A DNA stretch of 64,000 nt from Pseudomonas sp. BMS12 (lineage in GTDB: Bacteria; Pseudomonadota; Gammaproteobacteria; Pseudomonadales; Pseudomonadaceae). Under the pieces are notes generated by a model. The model was not told the origin of the DNA, ran no database searches, and saw only the letters and a list, made by a program, of their open reading frames with translations. The translations under genes and the position numbers were made by a program. The stretch spans positions 96,727 to 160,726 of the forward strand of contig NZ_LSOF01000002.1 of the NCBI RefSeq assembly GCF_001592875.1, written 5' to 3'. Of the stretch, positions 15,228-24,013 are shown piece by piece (positions within the stretch are counted from its first letter, which is position 1; the number at the start of each line of letters is the position of its first letter).

Positions 15228-15823
15228 AGCGCCTCCTCCTGCTGCTCCTGTTGCCGCCACTGCACACCTCCGCGGCCGAGAAAGCGCCCTCCGGCGAGCC
15301 CCTTCCTGCCATGGCCCTGGTGGAGCGTAGCGGTGTTTGGCAGTTACAGCCGACCCAACTGCAGTCGTATGTCGATGAACTCGGCGCACTGGCGGATATC
15401 CGCGGTTCGTTGGCAGACGCCAGGCTCAATCTGATCGATGCACGCCTACGCCCCGGCGCCGTGCCCTCCGTCCTCGAACTCGGTGCACAGAGCACGTGCT
15501 ACAACGACGCCCATGAACCCAAGGCCTTCGTGCAGACGCTGCTGCAGGCCGGCGACTATCGACTGGAATGTAAGGGCGACGCTCTGGGCAACTACAGCCT
15601 GCGCCTGAGTGTCGGGAAACGCAGCCAGATGCTGCCCGGCGCCGACCCGGCCAGCGGTTCCTGGCAGTTGCTCTGGGCCGGTGACCTGGACCGCGACGGC
15701 AAGCCCGACCTGGTCAGCGAGTACAGCGTCGAGGGGGGCTATTGCCAGCAGGTGCTGCTCAGCGCCACCGCAGGTGCGGAGCAGTTGCTCGCTCCTGGCG
15801 AGCCACACTGCTTGGCCGACTAG
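15224..15823 (+). CDS. Candidate periplasmic immunity protein of the PAAR-linked effector
   Basis: 199 residues. It starts at ATG 15224, overlapping the effector stop by 4 bases (ATGA). A signal peptide is clear (MKRLLLLLLLPPLHTSAAEK), placing it in the periplasm where a peptidoglycan-cutting effector would act. The second half carries GDLDRDGKPDLVSEYS, a D-x-D-x-D-G-x-x-D calcium-type loop, and four or so cysteines that could pair. I do not recognise the family. The immunity role is inferred from gene order, translational coupling and export. It ends 4 bases inside the convergent lipoprotein gene. Confidence 0.65.
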   Translation: MKRLLLLLLLPPLHTSAAEKAPSGEPLPAMALVERSGVWQLQPTQLQSYVDELGALADIRGSLADARLNLIDARLRPGAVPSVLELGAQSTCYNDAHEPKAFVQTLLQAGDYRLECKGDALGNYSLRLSVGKRSQMLPGADPASGSWQLLWAGDLDRDGKPDLVSEYSVEGGYCQQVLLSATAGAEQLLAPGEPHCLAD

Positions 15824-16290
15824 GGCCGCAACGGGGCGCTGCTGACTTCGCCGCAGGCCCCGATCGCGCCATCGAGCAGCAGCGAACAGGGCTGGTCAGC
15901 CAGATAGCTGCGATAGACCCGCAACAGCTGTGCGGCGTCATAACGGCAGTTGGCAACCCGGCACTCGGCAGCGAACTCGAAGCGACTGTCGCGCGGCTCC
16001 GCCAGGCGGATCTGGATCGCCGGCCAGTCGCTGGGAGCCGCCTCGCTGGGAGTGAACAGAAGCCGCTCCCGACGCTGCACCATAGTGCCGCCTGCGGCGG
16101 CGTAGTCGAAGACGAACAACAGGGTGCGCGAGGTTTTGGTGGTGCACTCGGCCTGGCTGGCGCATTGCTGCGGATCACCGATTGCATCTACGGCAGTTGG
16201 AGAGCCGGCAACGGGCACAGTAGCGATCGGCTGTTGCGCGCAAGCGCTCAGCAACAGGGCGGCGCAAAACGTGGCGATGACTGATTTCAT
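15820..16290 (-). CDS. Predicted lipoprotein, unknown function
   Basis: 156 residues. Signal peptide ending in lipobox LLSAC gives acylated Cys17. GGAG lies 8 bases before the ATG at 16290. The mature part contains four further Cys (QQCASQAEC, ECRVANCRY) and later Cys pairs suggesting disulfides in the periplasm. No recognised domain. It is convergent with, and overlaps by 4 bases, the immunity candidate. It might be a second protective lipoprotein against the effector, or unrelated; position is the only hint. Confidence 0.65.
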   Translation of the reverse strand: MKSVIATFCAALLLSACAQQPIATVPVAGSPTAVDAIGDPQQCASQAECTTKTSRTLLFVFDYAAAGGTMVQRRERLLFTPSEAAPSDWPAIQIRLAEPRDSRFEFAAECRVANCRYDAAQLLRVYRSYLADQPCSLLLDGAIGACGEVSSAPLRP

Positions 16291-16370
16291 GCATGCACTC
16301 CAGCATTGACCCGTCAGGAGCAGGGCTCGCTCCTACAAGATGGGGTTCGTAAATCAGTGTGGCGGATACA

Positions 16371-16396
16371 AAAGAGCCCCGCATCGCGGGGCTCTT
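16371..16396 (-). terminator. Rho-independent terminator of fba
   Basis: AAGAGCCCCGC / GCGGGGCTCTT stem of 11 bp with a 3-base loop, followed on the minus strand by TTTGTA. It lies 24 bases past the fba stop at 16420. Confidence 0.9.
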
Positions 16397-16419
16397 GGTG
16401 GCGCACAAAGCCTGGAGGC

Positions 16420-17484
16420 TTAGTTGACCTTGGCAGTCAGCTCGCCGCTGGCATAGCGCTGGAACATGCCTTCCAGGTTGATCGGCTTGATCTTGGAAGC
16501 GTTGCCGGCGGTGCCGAAGGCTTCGTAGCGGGCGATGCAGATGTCGCGCATGGCCACGATGGTCTTGGCGAAGAATTTGCGCGGATCGAACTCGCTCGGG
16601 TGCTCGGCCATCATGCGGCGCATGGCACCGGTGGAGGCCAGGCGCAGGTCGGTGTCGATGTTGACCTTGCGCACGCCGTGCTTGATGCCTTCGACGATTT
16701 CTTCGACCGGCACACCGTAGGTTTCCTTGATGTCGCCGCCGAACTCGTTGATCACCTTCAGCCACTCCTGCGGTACCGAGGAGGAGCCGTGCATCACCAG
16801 GTGGGTGTTGGGGATGCGCTTGTGGATTTCCTTGATGCGCTCGATCGACAGTACGTCGCCGGTCGGCGGCTTGGTGAACTTGTAGGCGCCGTGGCTGGTG
16901 CCGATGGCGATGGCCAGGGCGTCGACCTGGGTGCGCTTGACGAAGTCGGCGGCCTCTTCCGGGTCGGTCAGCAGCTGGCTGTGGTCCAGCACGCCTTCGG
17001 CGCCGACGCCGTCTTCCTCACCGGCCATGCCGGTTTCCAGGCTGCCCAGGCAGCCCAGCTCGCCTTCCACGGACACGCCGCAGGCGTGGGCGAAGGCCAC
17101 GGTCTGCTGGGTGACGCGCACGTTGTAGTCGTAGTCGGCCGGGGTCTTGCCATCTTCCTTCAGCGAGCCGTCCATCATCACCGAGCTGAAACCCAGCTGG
17201 ATCGAGCGCTGGCACACGTCCGGGCTGGTGCCGTGATCCTGGTGCATGCACACCGGGATGTGCGGGAACTCTTCGATGGCGGCGAGGATCAGGTGGCGCA
17301 GGAAAGGCGCACCGGCGTATTTGCGGGCGCCGGCCGAAGCCTGGACGATCACCGGGGAATCGGTCTTGTCCGCCGCTTCCATGATGGCGCGCATCTGCTC
17401 GAGGTTGTTGACGTTGAAAGCCGGTACGCCGTAGCCGAATTCGGCGGCGTGGTCCAGCATCTGACGCATGCTGATCAGTGCCAT
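16420..17484 (-). CDS. fba: Fructose-1,6-bisphosphate aldolase, class II (Calvin type)
   Basis: 354 residues, the usual length for class IIB (Calvin-cycle subtype) aldolases. It converts fructose-1,6-bisphosphate to dihydroxyacetone phosphate and glyceraldehyde-3-phosphate with a zinc ion. Zn-binding and catalytic signatures are visible: [10 protein letters not shown] (HxDH), [24 protein letters not shown], and [10 protein letters not shown] near the phosphate site, then [10 protein letters not shown]. The start ATG 17484 has AGGA upstream. It is the last member of the tkt-epd-pgk-fba series on the minus strand. It serves mainly gluconeogenesis in pseudomonads that lack 6-phosphofructokinase. 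Confidence 0.97.
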   Translation of the reverse strand: MALISMRQMLDHAAEFGYGVPAFNVNNLEQMRAIMEAADKTDSPVIVQASAGARKYAGAPFLRHLILAAIEEFPHIPVCMHQDHGTSPDVCQRSIQLGFSSVMMDGSLKEDGKTPADYDYNVRVTQQTVAFAHACGVSVEGELGCLGSLETGMAGEEDGVGAEGVLDHSQLLTDPEEAADFVKRTQVDALAIAIGTSHGAYKFTKPPTGDVLSIERIKEIHKRIPNTHLVMHGSSSVPQEWLKVINEFGGDIKETYGVPVEEIVEGIKHGVRKVNIDTDLRLASTGAMRRMMAEHPSEFDPRKFFAKTIVAMRDICIARYEAFGTAGNASKIKPINLEGMFQRYASGELTAKVN

Positions 17485-17630
17485 GTGTTCCTGTCTCCCG
17501 GAAAAAGGATCGTTAATCGTGCAGCCTGCCCCACGGGCAGGCCTGGTTCAAGTGATCCGGAAGGTACGGCTTCGCCCGCTTCCGGTGCGCGCGGCCAGTT
17601 GGCCACGCGGTGTTGCAAAATCCTCGCCGC

Positions 17631-17951
17631 TCAGCGCGCCTTGCAGTTGCGCCCGACGACCTGCTCGCTGCCGATCCGGTACACCAGCCCTTCCTCGCCC
17701 TTGGTGTGGAAGGCCAGGATCGGGTCGCTGTACAGCTCCCCCGAGGCCGCCGGCTGACGCTTTAGGCGGTGGGCGATGTCGCTGCCACCCAGACGCAGGT
17801 CGATCGCATCTTCACCTGCCGGGCGCCACAACACTTCGGTGTGATTGTCGCAAACCCAGCTTATCCACTGATCGCTCACCACCGGCTGCTCGGCACAGGC
17901 CGACAGCAACAAACTGGCGGTGAGTACGCTCATAAAACGCGTGCCGCTCAT
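17631..17951 (-). CDS. MliC-like lysozyme inhibitor lipoprotein
   Basis: 106 residues. Lipobox LLLSAC (Cys19) follows a short hydrophobic signal; GAGGA lies 7 bases before ATG 17951. The mature domain has the MliC layout: a first Cys in WVCDNHTEVLW, the S-G-x-x-Y inhibitory loop as SGELYSDP, and a last Cys in VVGRNCKAR, probably disulfide-bonded to the first. MliC proteins block C-type lysozyme at the cell surface. It sits 9 bases downstream of another small lipoprotein and forms a pair with it between pgk and fba. Activity is inferred from motif. Confidence 0.75.
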   Translation of the reverse strand: MSGTRFMSVLTASLLLSACAEQPVVSDQWISWVCDNHTEVLWRPAGEDAIDLRLGGSDIAHRLKRQPAASGELYSDPILAFHTKGEEGLVYRIGSEQVVGRNCKAR

Positions 17952-17960
17952 CCGTTTTCC

Positions 17961-18152
17961 TCAGTCACAACGCTGGCTGGGCATGCCGCCATTGGCGCCA
18001 CTGCCACCCTGCTCGCCCATACGCTCCGCGCCTTGACTGCTCGGCGTCTCAATCTGCGCAGGGCTGAACACCCTGCAGGTCTTTTCGCGGGCATCGCTTG
18101 CACAAGCCGCCAACAGCACACCGATAACGCCCAGCAGCATCCACCTGGCCAT
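17961..18152 (-). CDS. Small lipoprotein, unknown function
   Basis: 63 residues with a lipobox LLAAC (Cys17) after MARWMLLGVIGV. The AAGGAG site 8 bases before ATG 18152 supports it as a real gene. The mature peptide is short, polar and Gly/Ser-rich (EQGGSGANGGMPSQRCD) with a Cys near each end. No family recognised. It is followed after 9 bases by the MliC-like gene and probably shares its message. Confidence 0.7.
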   Translation of the reverse strand: MARWMLLGVIGVLLAACASDAREKTCRVFSPAQIETPSSQGAERMGEQGGSGANGGMPSQRCD

Positions 18153-18264
18153 GGTCTTACTCCTTGCACGAGGAATCGGACAACCCGATCAGCCCAGGGT
18201 TTAACCGGGGCAGAACCGGGACTCGTCTTTCACCCTAGCAGGGCAAGACCGGCAGCGCGCTGCA

Positions 18265-19428
18265 TCAGGCCTTGGCGCGGGCCTCCAGCACTTCCACGGC
18301 CGGCAGCACCTTGCCCTCGACGAACTCGAGGAAGGCGCCGCCACCGGTGGAGATGTAGCTGATCTGCTCGTTCACGCCGTACTTGTCGATCGCCGCCAGG
18401 GTGTCGCCACCACCGGCGATGGAGAAGGCCGGGCTCTCGGCGATGGCCTGGGCCAGCACCTTGGTACCGTTGCCGAACTGGTCGAACTCGAACACGCCGA
18501 CCGGGCCGTTCCACAGAATGGTCTTCGACGACTTCAGCAACTCGGCAAACTGCGCGGCGGTCTGCGGGCCGATGTCGAGGATCATGTCGTCGTCGGCAAC
18601 ATCGGCGATCAGCTTGACGGTCGCTTCGGCGGTTTCGGCGAACTCCTTGGCCACCACCACGTCCACCGGCAGCGGCACACTGACCTTGGCCGCGATGGCC
18701 TTGGCGGTGTCGACCAGGTCGGCCTCGTACAAGGACTTGCCGACCTTGTGCCCGGCCGCAGCGAGGAAGGTGTTGGCGATGCCGCCGCCGACGATCAGCT
18801 GGTCGCAGATCTGGCTCAGGCTGTTCAGTACGTCCAGTTTGGTGGAGACCTTGGAGCCGGCGACGATGGCGGCCATCGGTCGCACCGGGTTGCCCAGGGC
18901 CTTGCCCAGGGCGTCCAGCTCGGCGGCCAGCAGCGGGCCGGCGGCGGCGACCTTGGCAAACTTGGCCACGCCATGGGTCGAACCCTCGGCGCGGTGGGCT
19001 GTGCCGAAGGCGTCCATCACGAACACGTCGCACAGGGCGGCGTACTGCTGGGCCAGCTCGTCGGCGTTCTTCTTCTCACCCTTGTTGAAGCGCACGTTCT
19101 CGAACAGCACGATGTCGCCGGCCTTGACCTCGACACCACCCAGGTAATCCTTGACCAGCGGCACTTCCCGGCCCAGAGCCTTGCTCAGGTAGGCAGCGAC
19201 CGGGGCCAGGCTGTTCTCTTCGCTGAACTCGCCTTCGGTCGGGCGGCCCAGGTGCGAGCAGACCATTACCGCAGCACCCTTCTCCAGCGCCAGCTTGATG
19301 GTCGGCAGGGAGGCGAGGATGCGCGCGTCGCTCTTCACCACGCCGTCCTTCACCGGCACGTTGAGGTCTTCGCGGATCAGCACGCGCTTACCGGCGAGGT
19401 CGAGGTCGGTCATCTTCAGAACGGTCAT
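18265..19428 (-). CDS. pgk: Phosphoglycerate kinase
   Basis: 387 residues from ATG 19428, where AAGGA lies 8 bases upstream. It catalyses 1,3-bisphosphoglycerate + ADP to 3-phosphoglycerate + ATP, or the reverse in gluconeogenesis. Signatures: [16 protein letters not shown] (substrate-binding RxDxNVP), SHLGRPTEG, and the C-terminal nucleotide loop [17 protein letters not shown]. Length and motif order are those of bacterial Pgk. It follows epd by 23 bases in the same direction, which fits one operon. Confidence 0.97.
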   Translation of the reverse strand: MTVLKMTDLDLAGKRVLIREDLNVPVKDGVVKSDARILASLPTIKLALEKGAAVMVCSHLGRPTEGEFSEENSLAPVAAYLSKALGREVPLVKDYLGGVEVKAGDIVLFENVRFNKGEKKNADELAQQYAALCDVFVMDAFGTAHRAEGSTHGVAKFAKVAAAGPLLAAELDALGKALGNPVRPMAAIVAGSKVSTKLDVLNSLSQICDQLIVGGGIANTFLAAAGHKVGKSLYEADLVDTAKAIAAKVSVPLPVDVVVAKEFAETAEATVKLIADVADDDMILDIGPQTAAQFAELLKSSKTILWNGPVGVFEFDQFGNGTKVLAQAIAESPAFSIAGGGDTLAAIDKYGVNEQISYISTGGGAFLEFVEGKVLPAVEVLEARAKA

Positions 19429-19451
19429 GGTCAGTCCTTCACGGGGGCTGG

Positions 19452-20501
19452 TTAGTTGGATGAGTTGGCGACGGCGAGGAAGTGTTCCGCGACGTCGAGC
19501 ATGCGGTTGGCGAAGCCCCATTCGTTGTCGAACCAGGCCAGCAGGTTGACCAGGCGCGGGCCGGAGACCCTAGTCTGGCTGCCGTCGACGATGGCCGAAT
19601 GGGCGTCGTGGTTGAAATCGCAGCTGGCGTGGGGCAGCTCGGTGTAGGCCAGCAAACCCTTGAGCGGACCGGCTTCGGCGGCCTGGCGCAGCAGCGTATT
19701 GATCTCTGCGGCCGAGGTATCGCGCGCCACCTGCAGGGTGATATCCAGGCAGGACACGTTCACAGTCGGCACGCGGATGGCCTTGGCCTGCACCCGCCCG
19801 CCCAGCTCCGGCAACAGGCGCTCGATACCGCGGGCCAGGCCGGTGGATACCGGAATCACCGACTGGAAGGCCGAGCGCGTGCGGCGCAGGTCTTCGTGGT
19901 GATAGGCGTCGATCACCGGCTGGTCGTTCATCGCCGAGTGGATGGTGGTGATCGACACGTACTCGATGCCCACCGCCTCGTTCAGCAGCTTGAGCAGCGG
20001 CACCGCGCAGTTGGTGGTGCAGGAAGCGTTGGACACCAGCTTCTCCGCGCCGGTCAGGCGCTGCTGGTTGACGCCGAAGACCACCGTGGCGTCGATATCC
20101 GCCTCGCCAGCCATCGGCTGGGAGAACAGCACGCGCGGCGCGCCGGCCGCCAGAAAACGCTCGCCGTCGGCACGGCTGGTGTACTGGCCGGAACACTCCA
20201 GCAACAGGTCGATGCCCAGGCCAGCCCAGTCGATGGCTTCGGGCTCGCTCTGGCGCAGCACCTTCACGCAGTCGCCGTTGATATGCAGGCAGTCGCCATC
20301 GACCTTCACCTCGCCGGGAAAGCGGCCGTGGGTGGAGTCGAAGCGGGTCAGGTATTCGATGCTGGCCTGGTCGGCCAGGTCGTTCAGCGCGACGATCTCG
20401 AAGCCAGCCGCGGCGCCACGCTCGTGCAAGGCGCGCAGCACGCAGCGGCCGATACGACCGTAGCCGTTGAGGGCGACTTTATAGGGGCGGGCGTTGGGCA
20501 T
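19452..20501 (-). CDS. epd: D-erythrose-4-phosphate dehydrogenase
   Basis: 349 residues. It is a GAPDH-family enzyme with N-terminal NAD motif [16 protein letters not shown] and catalytic Cys161 in [33 protein letters not shown] is the form seen in Epd rather than GapA. It oxidises erythrose-4-phosphate to erythronate-4-phosphate, the first step toward pyridoxal phosphate. Its position between transketolase (which makes erythrose-4-phosphate) and pgk is the conserved order. A GAPDH role cannot be excluded from sequence alone, but context favours Epd. Confidence 0.92.
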   Translation of the reverse strand: MPNARPYKVALNGYGRIGRCVLRALHERGAAAGFEIVALNDLADQASIEYLTRFDSTHGRFPGEVKVDGDCLHINGDCVKVLRQSEPEAIDWAGLGIDLLLECSGQYTSRADGERFLAAGAPRVLFSQPMAGEADIDATVVFGVNQQRLTGAEKLVSNASCTTNCAVPLLKLLNEAVGIEYVSITTIHSAMNDQPVIDAYHHEDLRRTRSAFQSVIPVSTGLARGIERLLPELGGRVQAKAIRVPTVNVSCLDITLQVARDTSAAEINTLLRQAAEAGPLKGLLAYTELPHASCDFNHDAHSAIVDGSQTRVSGPRLVNLLAWFDNEWGFANRMLDVAEHFLAVANSSN

Positions 20502-20517
20502 GGCGGTCTCGATTCGG

Positions 20518-20608
20518 TCTCCCCTCTCCCGTCGGGAGAGGGGCTGGGGGTGAGGGACGACTCCCTCATCCGGCCCTTGCGGGGCACCTTCTCCCGAGGG
20601 GAGAAGGC
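20518..20608. repeat. Intergenic repeat with two hairpins between tkt and epd
   Basis: Two inverted repeats flank a G/C-rich centre: CCCCTCTCCCGTCGGGAGAG at 20521 onward and CTTCTCCCGAGGGGAGAAG near 20590-20607, with GGGTGAGGG/CCCTCATCC in between. The sequence style is a familiar pseudomonad intergenic repeat. It could act as an mRNA processing or partial termination site between transketolase and epd. Confidence 0.7.
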
Positions 20609-20609
20609 T

Positions 20610-22610
20610 TTACGCGTCCAGCAGCTCGGCAGCAGTTTCCAGGATATTGTCGACGGTGAAGCCGAACTCCTCGAACAGCGCCGGCGCCGGAGCAGACTCA
20701 CCGAAGGTGGTCATGCCGATGATGCGGCCTTCCAGGCCCACGTACTTGTACCAGAAGTCCACATGCGCGGCCTCGATGGCAATACGCGCGCCCACCTGCA
20801 ACGGCAGCACGGCCTGCTTGTAGGCGGCATCCTGCTGGTCGAACACGCTGGTCGACGGCATGGAGACGACACGCACCTTGCGGCCCTGCTCGCTCAGCTT
20901 GTCGAAGGCCTGCACGGCCAGACCGACTTCCGAACCGGTGGCGATCAGGATCAGCTCCGGCTCGCCGGCGCAGTCCTTCAGCACATAGCCGCCACGGGCC
21001 ACGTCGGCCAGTTGCTGGGCATCACGCGCCTGGTGCGGCAGGTTCTGGCGGCTGAAGATCAGCGCGGACGGGCCGTCGGCACGCTCGATGGCGTACTTCC
21101 AGGCCACGGCGGATTCCACCGCGTCGGCCGGGCGCCAGGTATCCAGGTTCGGCGTGCCGCGCAGGCTGGCCAGCTGCTCGATCGGCTGGTGCGTCGGGCC
21201 GTCTTCGCCGAGGCCGATGGAGTCGTGGGTGAACACGAACAGCACGCGCTGCTTCATCAGCGAAGCCATGCGCACGGCGTTGCGCGCGTACTCCATGAAG
21301 ATCAGGAAGGTCGCACCGTACGGGATGAAACCGCCGTGCAGGGCGATGCCGTTCATGATCGCGCTCATGCCGAACTCGCGCACACCGTAGAACAGGTAGT
21401 TGCCGGATGCGTCAGCGGCCTCGACACCCTTGCAGCCTTTCCACAGGGTCAGGTTGGAGCCGGCCAGGTCGGCGGAGCCGCCGAGGAACTCCGGGAGCAG
21501 CGGACCGAAGGCATTCAGCGCATTCTGGCTGGCCTTGCGGCTGGCGATGGTCTCACCCTTGGCGGCGACTTCGGCGACATAAGCAGCGGACTTCTCGGCG
21601 AAGTCGGCCGGCAGCTCACCGGCCAGGCGGCGCTTGAGTTCGGCAGCCAGCTCCGGATGGGCGGCAGCGTAGGCGGCGAAACGCAGGTCCCAGTCGGCTT
21701 CGCGGGCGGCGCCGGCTTCCTTGGCATCCCACTCGGCGTAGATGTCGGCCGGGATTTCGAACGGGCCGTGGTTCCAGCCCAGGGCAGCGCGGGTCAGGGC
21801 AATTTCGTCATTGCCCAGCGCGGCACCGTGGCACTCTTCCTTGCCCTGCTTGTTCGGCGAACCGAAGCCGATGATGGTCTTGCAGCAGATCAGGGTCGGA
21901 CGGTCGCTGGATTTGCGCGCAGTCTCGATGGCGATCTTGATTTCTTCGGCGTCGTGGCCGTCGACATTCCGGATCACCTGCCAGCCGTAGGCCTCGAAGC
22001 GCGCCGGGGTGTCGTCGGTGAACCAGCCGTGGACTTCGCCATCGATGGAGATGCCGTTGTCGTCGTAGAAGGCGATCAGCTTGCCCAGGCCCAGGGTGCC
22101 GGCCAGCGAGCAGACCTCATGGCTGATGCCTTCCATCATGCAGCCATCGCCGAGGAAGGCGTAGGTGAAGTGGTCGACGACGGTGTGGCCGTCGCGGTTG
22201 AACTGCGCGCCCAGCACCTTCTCGGCGATGGCGAAGCCGACGGCGTTGGCGATGCCCTGGCCCAGCGGGCCGGTAGTGGTCTCCACGCCCGGGGTGTAGC
22301 CGTACTCCGGGTGACCCGGGGTGCGGCTGTGCAGCTGGCGGAACTGCTTGAGGTCGTCGATGCCCAGGTCGTAGCCGGTCAGGTGCAGCAGCGAGTAGAT
22401 CAGCATCGAGCCGTGGCCGTTGGACAGCACGAAGCGGTCGCGGTCGGCCCAGTTCGGGTTCAGCGGGTTGTGCTTGAGGTAGTCACGCCACAGCACTTCG
22501 GCGATGTCCGCCATGCCCATGGGGGCGCCGGGGTGGCCGCTGTTGGCTTTCTGCACGGCATCCATGCTGAGGGCACGAATGGCGTTGGCACGCTCACGAC
22601 GGCTGGGCAT
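20610..22610 (-). CDS. tktA: Transketolase
   Basis: 666 residues, typical for bacterial transketolase. It transfers two-carbon ketol groups in the pentose phosphate pathway using thiamine diphosphate and Mg2+. Motifs: [13 protein letters not shown] at the N-terminus, the ThDP site [28 protein letters not shown] (GDG...N), and the pyrimidine domain [21 protein letters not shown], with the C-terminal domain [14 protein letters not shown]. The ATG at 22610 has AGGAG about 8 bases upstream. First gene of the carbon cluster; a repeat separates it from epd. Confidence 0.97.
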   Translation of the reverse strand: MPSRRERANAIRALSMDAVQKANSGHPGAPMGMADIAEVLWRDYLKHNPLNPNWADRDRFVLSNGHGSMLIYSLLHLTGYDLGIDDLKQFRQLHSRTPGHPEYGYTPGVETTTGPLGQGIANAVGFAIAEKVLGAQFNRDGHTVVDHFTYAFLGDGCMMEGISHEVCSLAGTLGLGKLIAFYDDNGISIDGEVHGWFTDDTPARFEAYGWQVIRNVDGHDAEEIKIAIETARKSSDRPTLICCKTIIGFGSPNKQGKEECHGAALGNDEIALTRAALGWNHGPFEIPADIYAEWDAKEAGAAREADWDLRFAAYAAAHPELAAELKRRLAGELPADFAEKSAAYVAEVAAKGETIASRKASQNALNAFGPLLPEFLGGSADLAGSNLTLWKGCKGVEAADASGNYLFYGVREFGMSAIMNGIALHGGFIPYGATFLIFMEYARNAVRMASLMKQRVLFVFTHDSIGLGEDGPTHQPIEQLASLRGTPNLDTWRPADAVESAVAWKYAIERADGPSALIFSRQNLPHQARDAQQLADVARGGYVLKDCAGEPELILIATGSEVGLAVQAFDKLSEQGRKVRVVSMPSTSVFDQQDAAYKQAVLPLQVGARIAIEAAHVDFWYKYVGLEGRIIGMTTFGESAPAPALFEEFGFTVDNILETAAELLDA

Positions 22611-22756
22611 CGCTGAATCTCCTGCGGGTACTGATCACGGAAAGGCGCGCATTTTCGCCCAGCAGGCGCCGCGGGGGCAATGACAGATGGTCGAACGCCC
22701 GCCCAAGCAGCCGAAAAGAGCCATCGGGATGACCTCGATTATCGGGTGGCACCCCG

Positions 22757-23905
22757 TCAATCCGCCGCGAACACCCCATGCGCCGGCGCGCTCGGCCCGC
22801 TCAAACAGGGCGCCTCGAACAGCTCGCCATGCCAGACACCGAGCAACGTGCGCTGCAGCACCAGCAGCCAGACCGCCGCCAGCTGCACGCTCAGCACCAG
22901 CCCGACCAGGGCGAAGAAGCGCAGCTCGGTCAGGCGTTCCAGCTCGAACGTGGCCAGGGTGAACACCCCCAGGGGGAAGGTGAAGCCCCACCAGCCGAGA
23001 TTGAACGGCATGTTGTCGCGAATGTAGTGACGAGTGAAGAAGATCGCCGTGACCAGCCACCACAGCCCCGCACCCCACAGAGCCAGGCCGCCAACCAGAC
23101 CGATGCCACTAGCCACTTCGGCAGCACCGGCCAGCGGCGTGCCGGCGAAGGCGGCCGGAGCATCCTGGCCCATGGTCAGCAACCCCAGGCAGCCGGTGGC
23201 CAGCGGCCCCAGCGGCAGCCAGCTGGTGGCGGCGAAGTCGGTGTCCGGTAGTTTGTGCAGGGCCAGGCGCAGCAACACCAGAGTGATCAGCGAGAAGGCC
23301 AGGGACAGCGACATGCCCCAGAGGACGAAGCCGACCGTCAGCATCAGTCGCGCCGAGGCCGGGTCCAGGTGTGGCGCCAGACCGCCAGCCGCACCGGCCG
23401 CCACCTCGGGCGCGACGATCGGCAGCAGCCACACGGCCGTCATCTTCTCCAGCGCGTGGCTCTGCCGGGTGAACATCAGGTAGGGCACCAGCAGCGCACT
23501 ACCCAGCGCCAGCCCCGCATCCAGCCACCACAGCACATGGGCCAGCGCGTACACAGCCTCGCCCCAACGCGCCGGGCCGAACTGCACCAGCCCGCCGATC
23601 AGCATGGCCAGGCCCATCGGGATGGCGCCGAGAAACATCGACTGCACCGGGTGCAGCAGCATCGGCCAGACGGTGTCGCGGAACACCAGCACGCGCGCCA
23701 GGAACAGCAAGCCGAACAGGGCGAACAGCAGCACGCCGAACAGCCAGAGCGCCTCGGCCAGAGCCAGCTGCCCCAGCAACGCCCAGGGCAGGCGGGCGAT
23801 GACCAGGGCAAGCACGCCGGTGCCCATGGTCATGGCGAACCAGTTGGGCGTGAAGTGACGGACAAAGGCCCAGGGTTCGGGCAGGCGAGTGAAGGGGCGC
23901 GGCAT
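22757..23905 (-). CDS. TDT-family transporter (TehA/SLAC1/Ssu1-like)
   Basis: 382 residues with about ten hydrophobic segments (for example LLGQLALAEALWLFGVLLFALFG). The N-terminal PEPWAFVRHFTPNWFAMTMGTGVLAL is the characteristic opening of the tellurite-resistance/dicarboxylate transporter (TDT) family, which includes TehA, malate channels and sulfite exporters. The start is ATG 23905; a slightly longer frame exists. It is divergent from a LysR gene across a 108-base region with two palindromes, so the regulator probably controls it. Substrate is not evident; an anion such as sulfite or a dicarboxylate is likely for this family. Confidence 0.82.
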   Translation of the reverse strand: MPRPFTRLPEPWAFVRHFTPNWFAMTMGTGVLALVIARLPWALLGQLALAEALWLFGVLLFALFGLLFLARVLVFRDTVWPMLLHPVQSMFLGAIPMGLAMLIGGLVQFGPARWGEAVYALAHVLWWLDAGLALGSALLVPYLMFTRQSHALEKMTAVWLLPIVAPEVAAGAAGGLAPHLDPASARLMLTVGFVLWGMSLSLAFSLITLVLLRLALHKLPDTDFAATSWLPLGPLATGCLGLLTMGQDAPAAFAGTPLAGAAEVASGIGLVGGLALWGAGLWWLVTAIFFTRHYIRDNMPFNLGWWGFTFPLGVFTLATFELERLTELRFFALVGLVLSVQLAAVWLLVLQRTLLGVWHGELFEAPCLSGPSAPAHGVFAAD

Positions 23906-23942
23906 GACGGTTCCGATGGCAGAAAACGAGATGCCAAGGCTA

Positions 23943-23991
23943 GGCAAGCGCTTGCCATATTAAAAATACATATTCAGCATGCTTTGCATGC
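23943..23991. promoter_or_regulatory. Candidate LysR operator region
   Basis: Between the divergent transporter and LysR genes lies a perfect 14-bp palindrome GGCAAGCGCTTGCC (23943-23956) and, 20 bases on, a GCATGC-TTT-GCATGC repeat (23977-23991), with an AT-rich stretch (ATATTAAAAATACATATTC) between. This layout, two dyads around an AT-rich core, suits a LysR regulatory and activation site pair. Confidence 0.5.
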
Positions 23992-24013
23992 TTTCTATTT
24001 ATGCAAGAACGCC

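Noticed and set aside
13297..16290. A complete type VI secretion locus or prophage tail cluster
   Set aside because: Only a PAAR protein and its probable cargo are present; no sheath, baseplate, VgrG, ClpV or phage genes flank it.
16316..16338. REP element upstream of the lipoprotein gene
   Set aside because: Only a partial match to the REP core (GGAGC...GCTCCTACA) with no partner copy nearby.
19482..22616. Open frame of about 1044 codons on the plus strand
   Set aside because: It runs antisense to epd and tktA, whose motifs are unambiguous; the high GC content keeps the opposite strand free of stops. The translation is Ala/Gly/Val/His-rich without any domain pattern.
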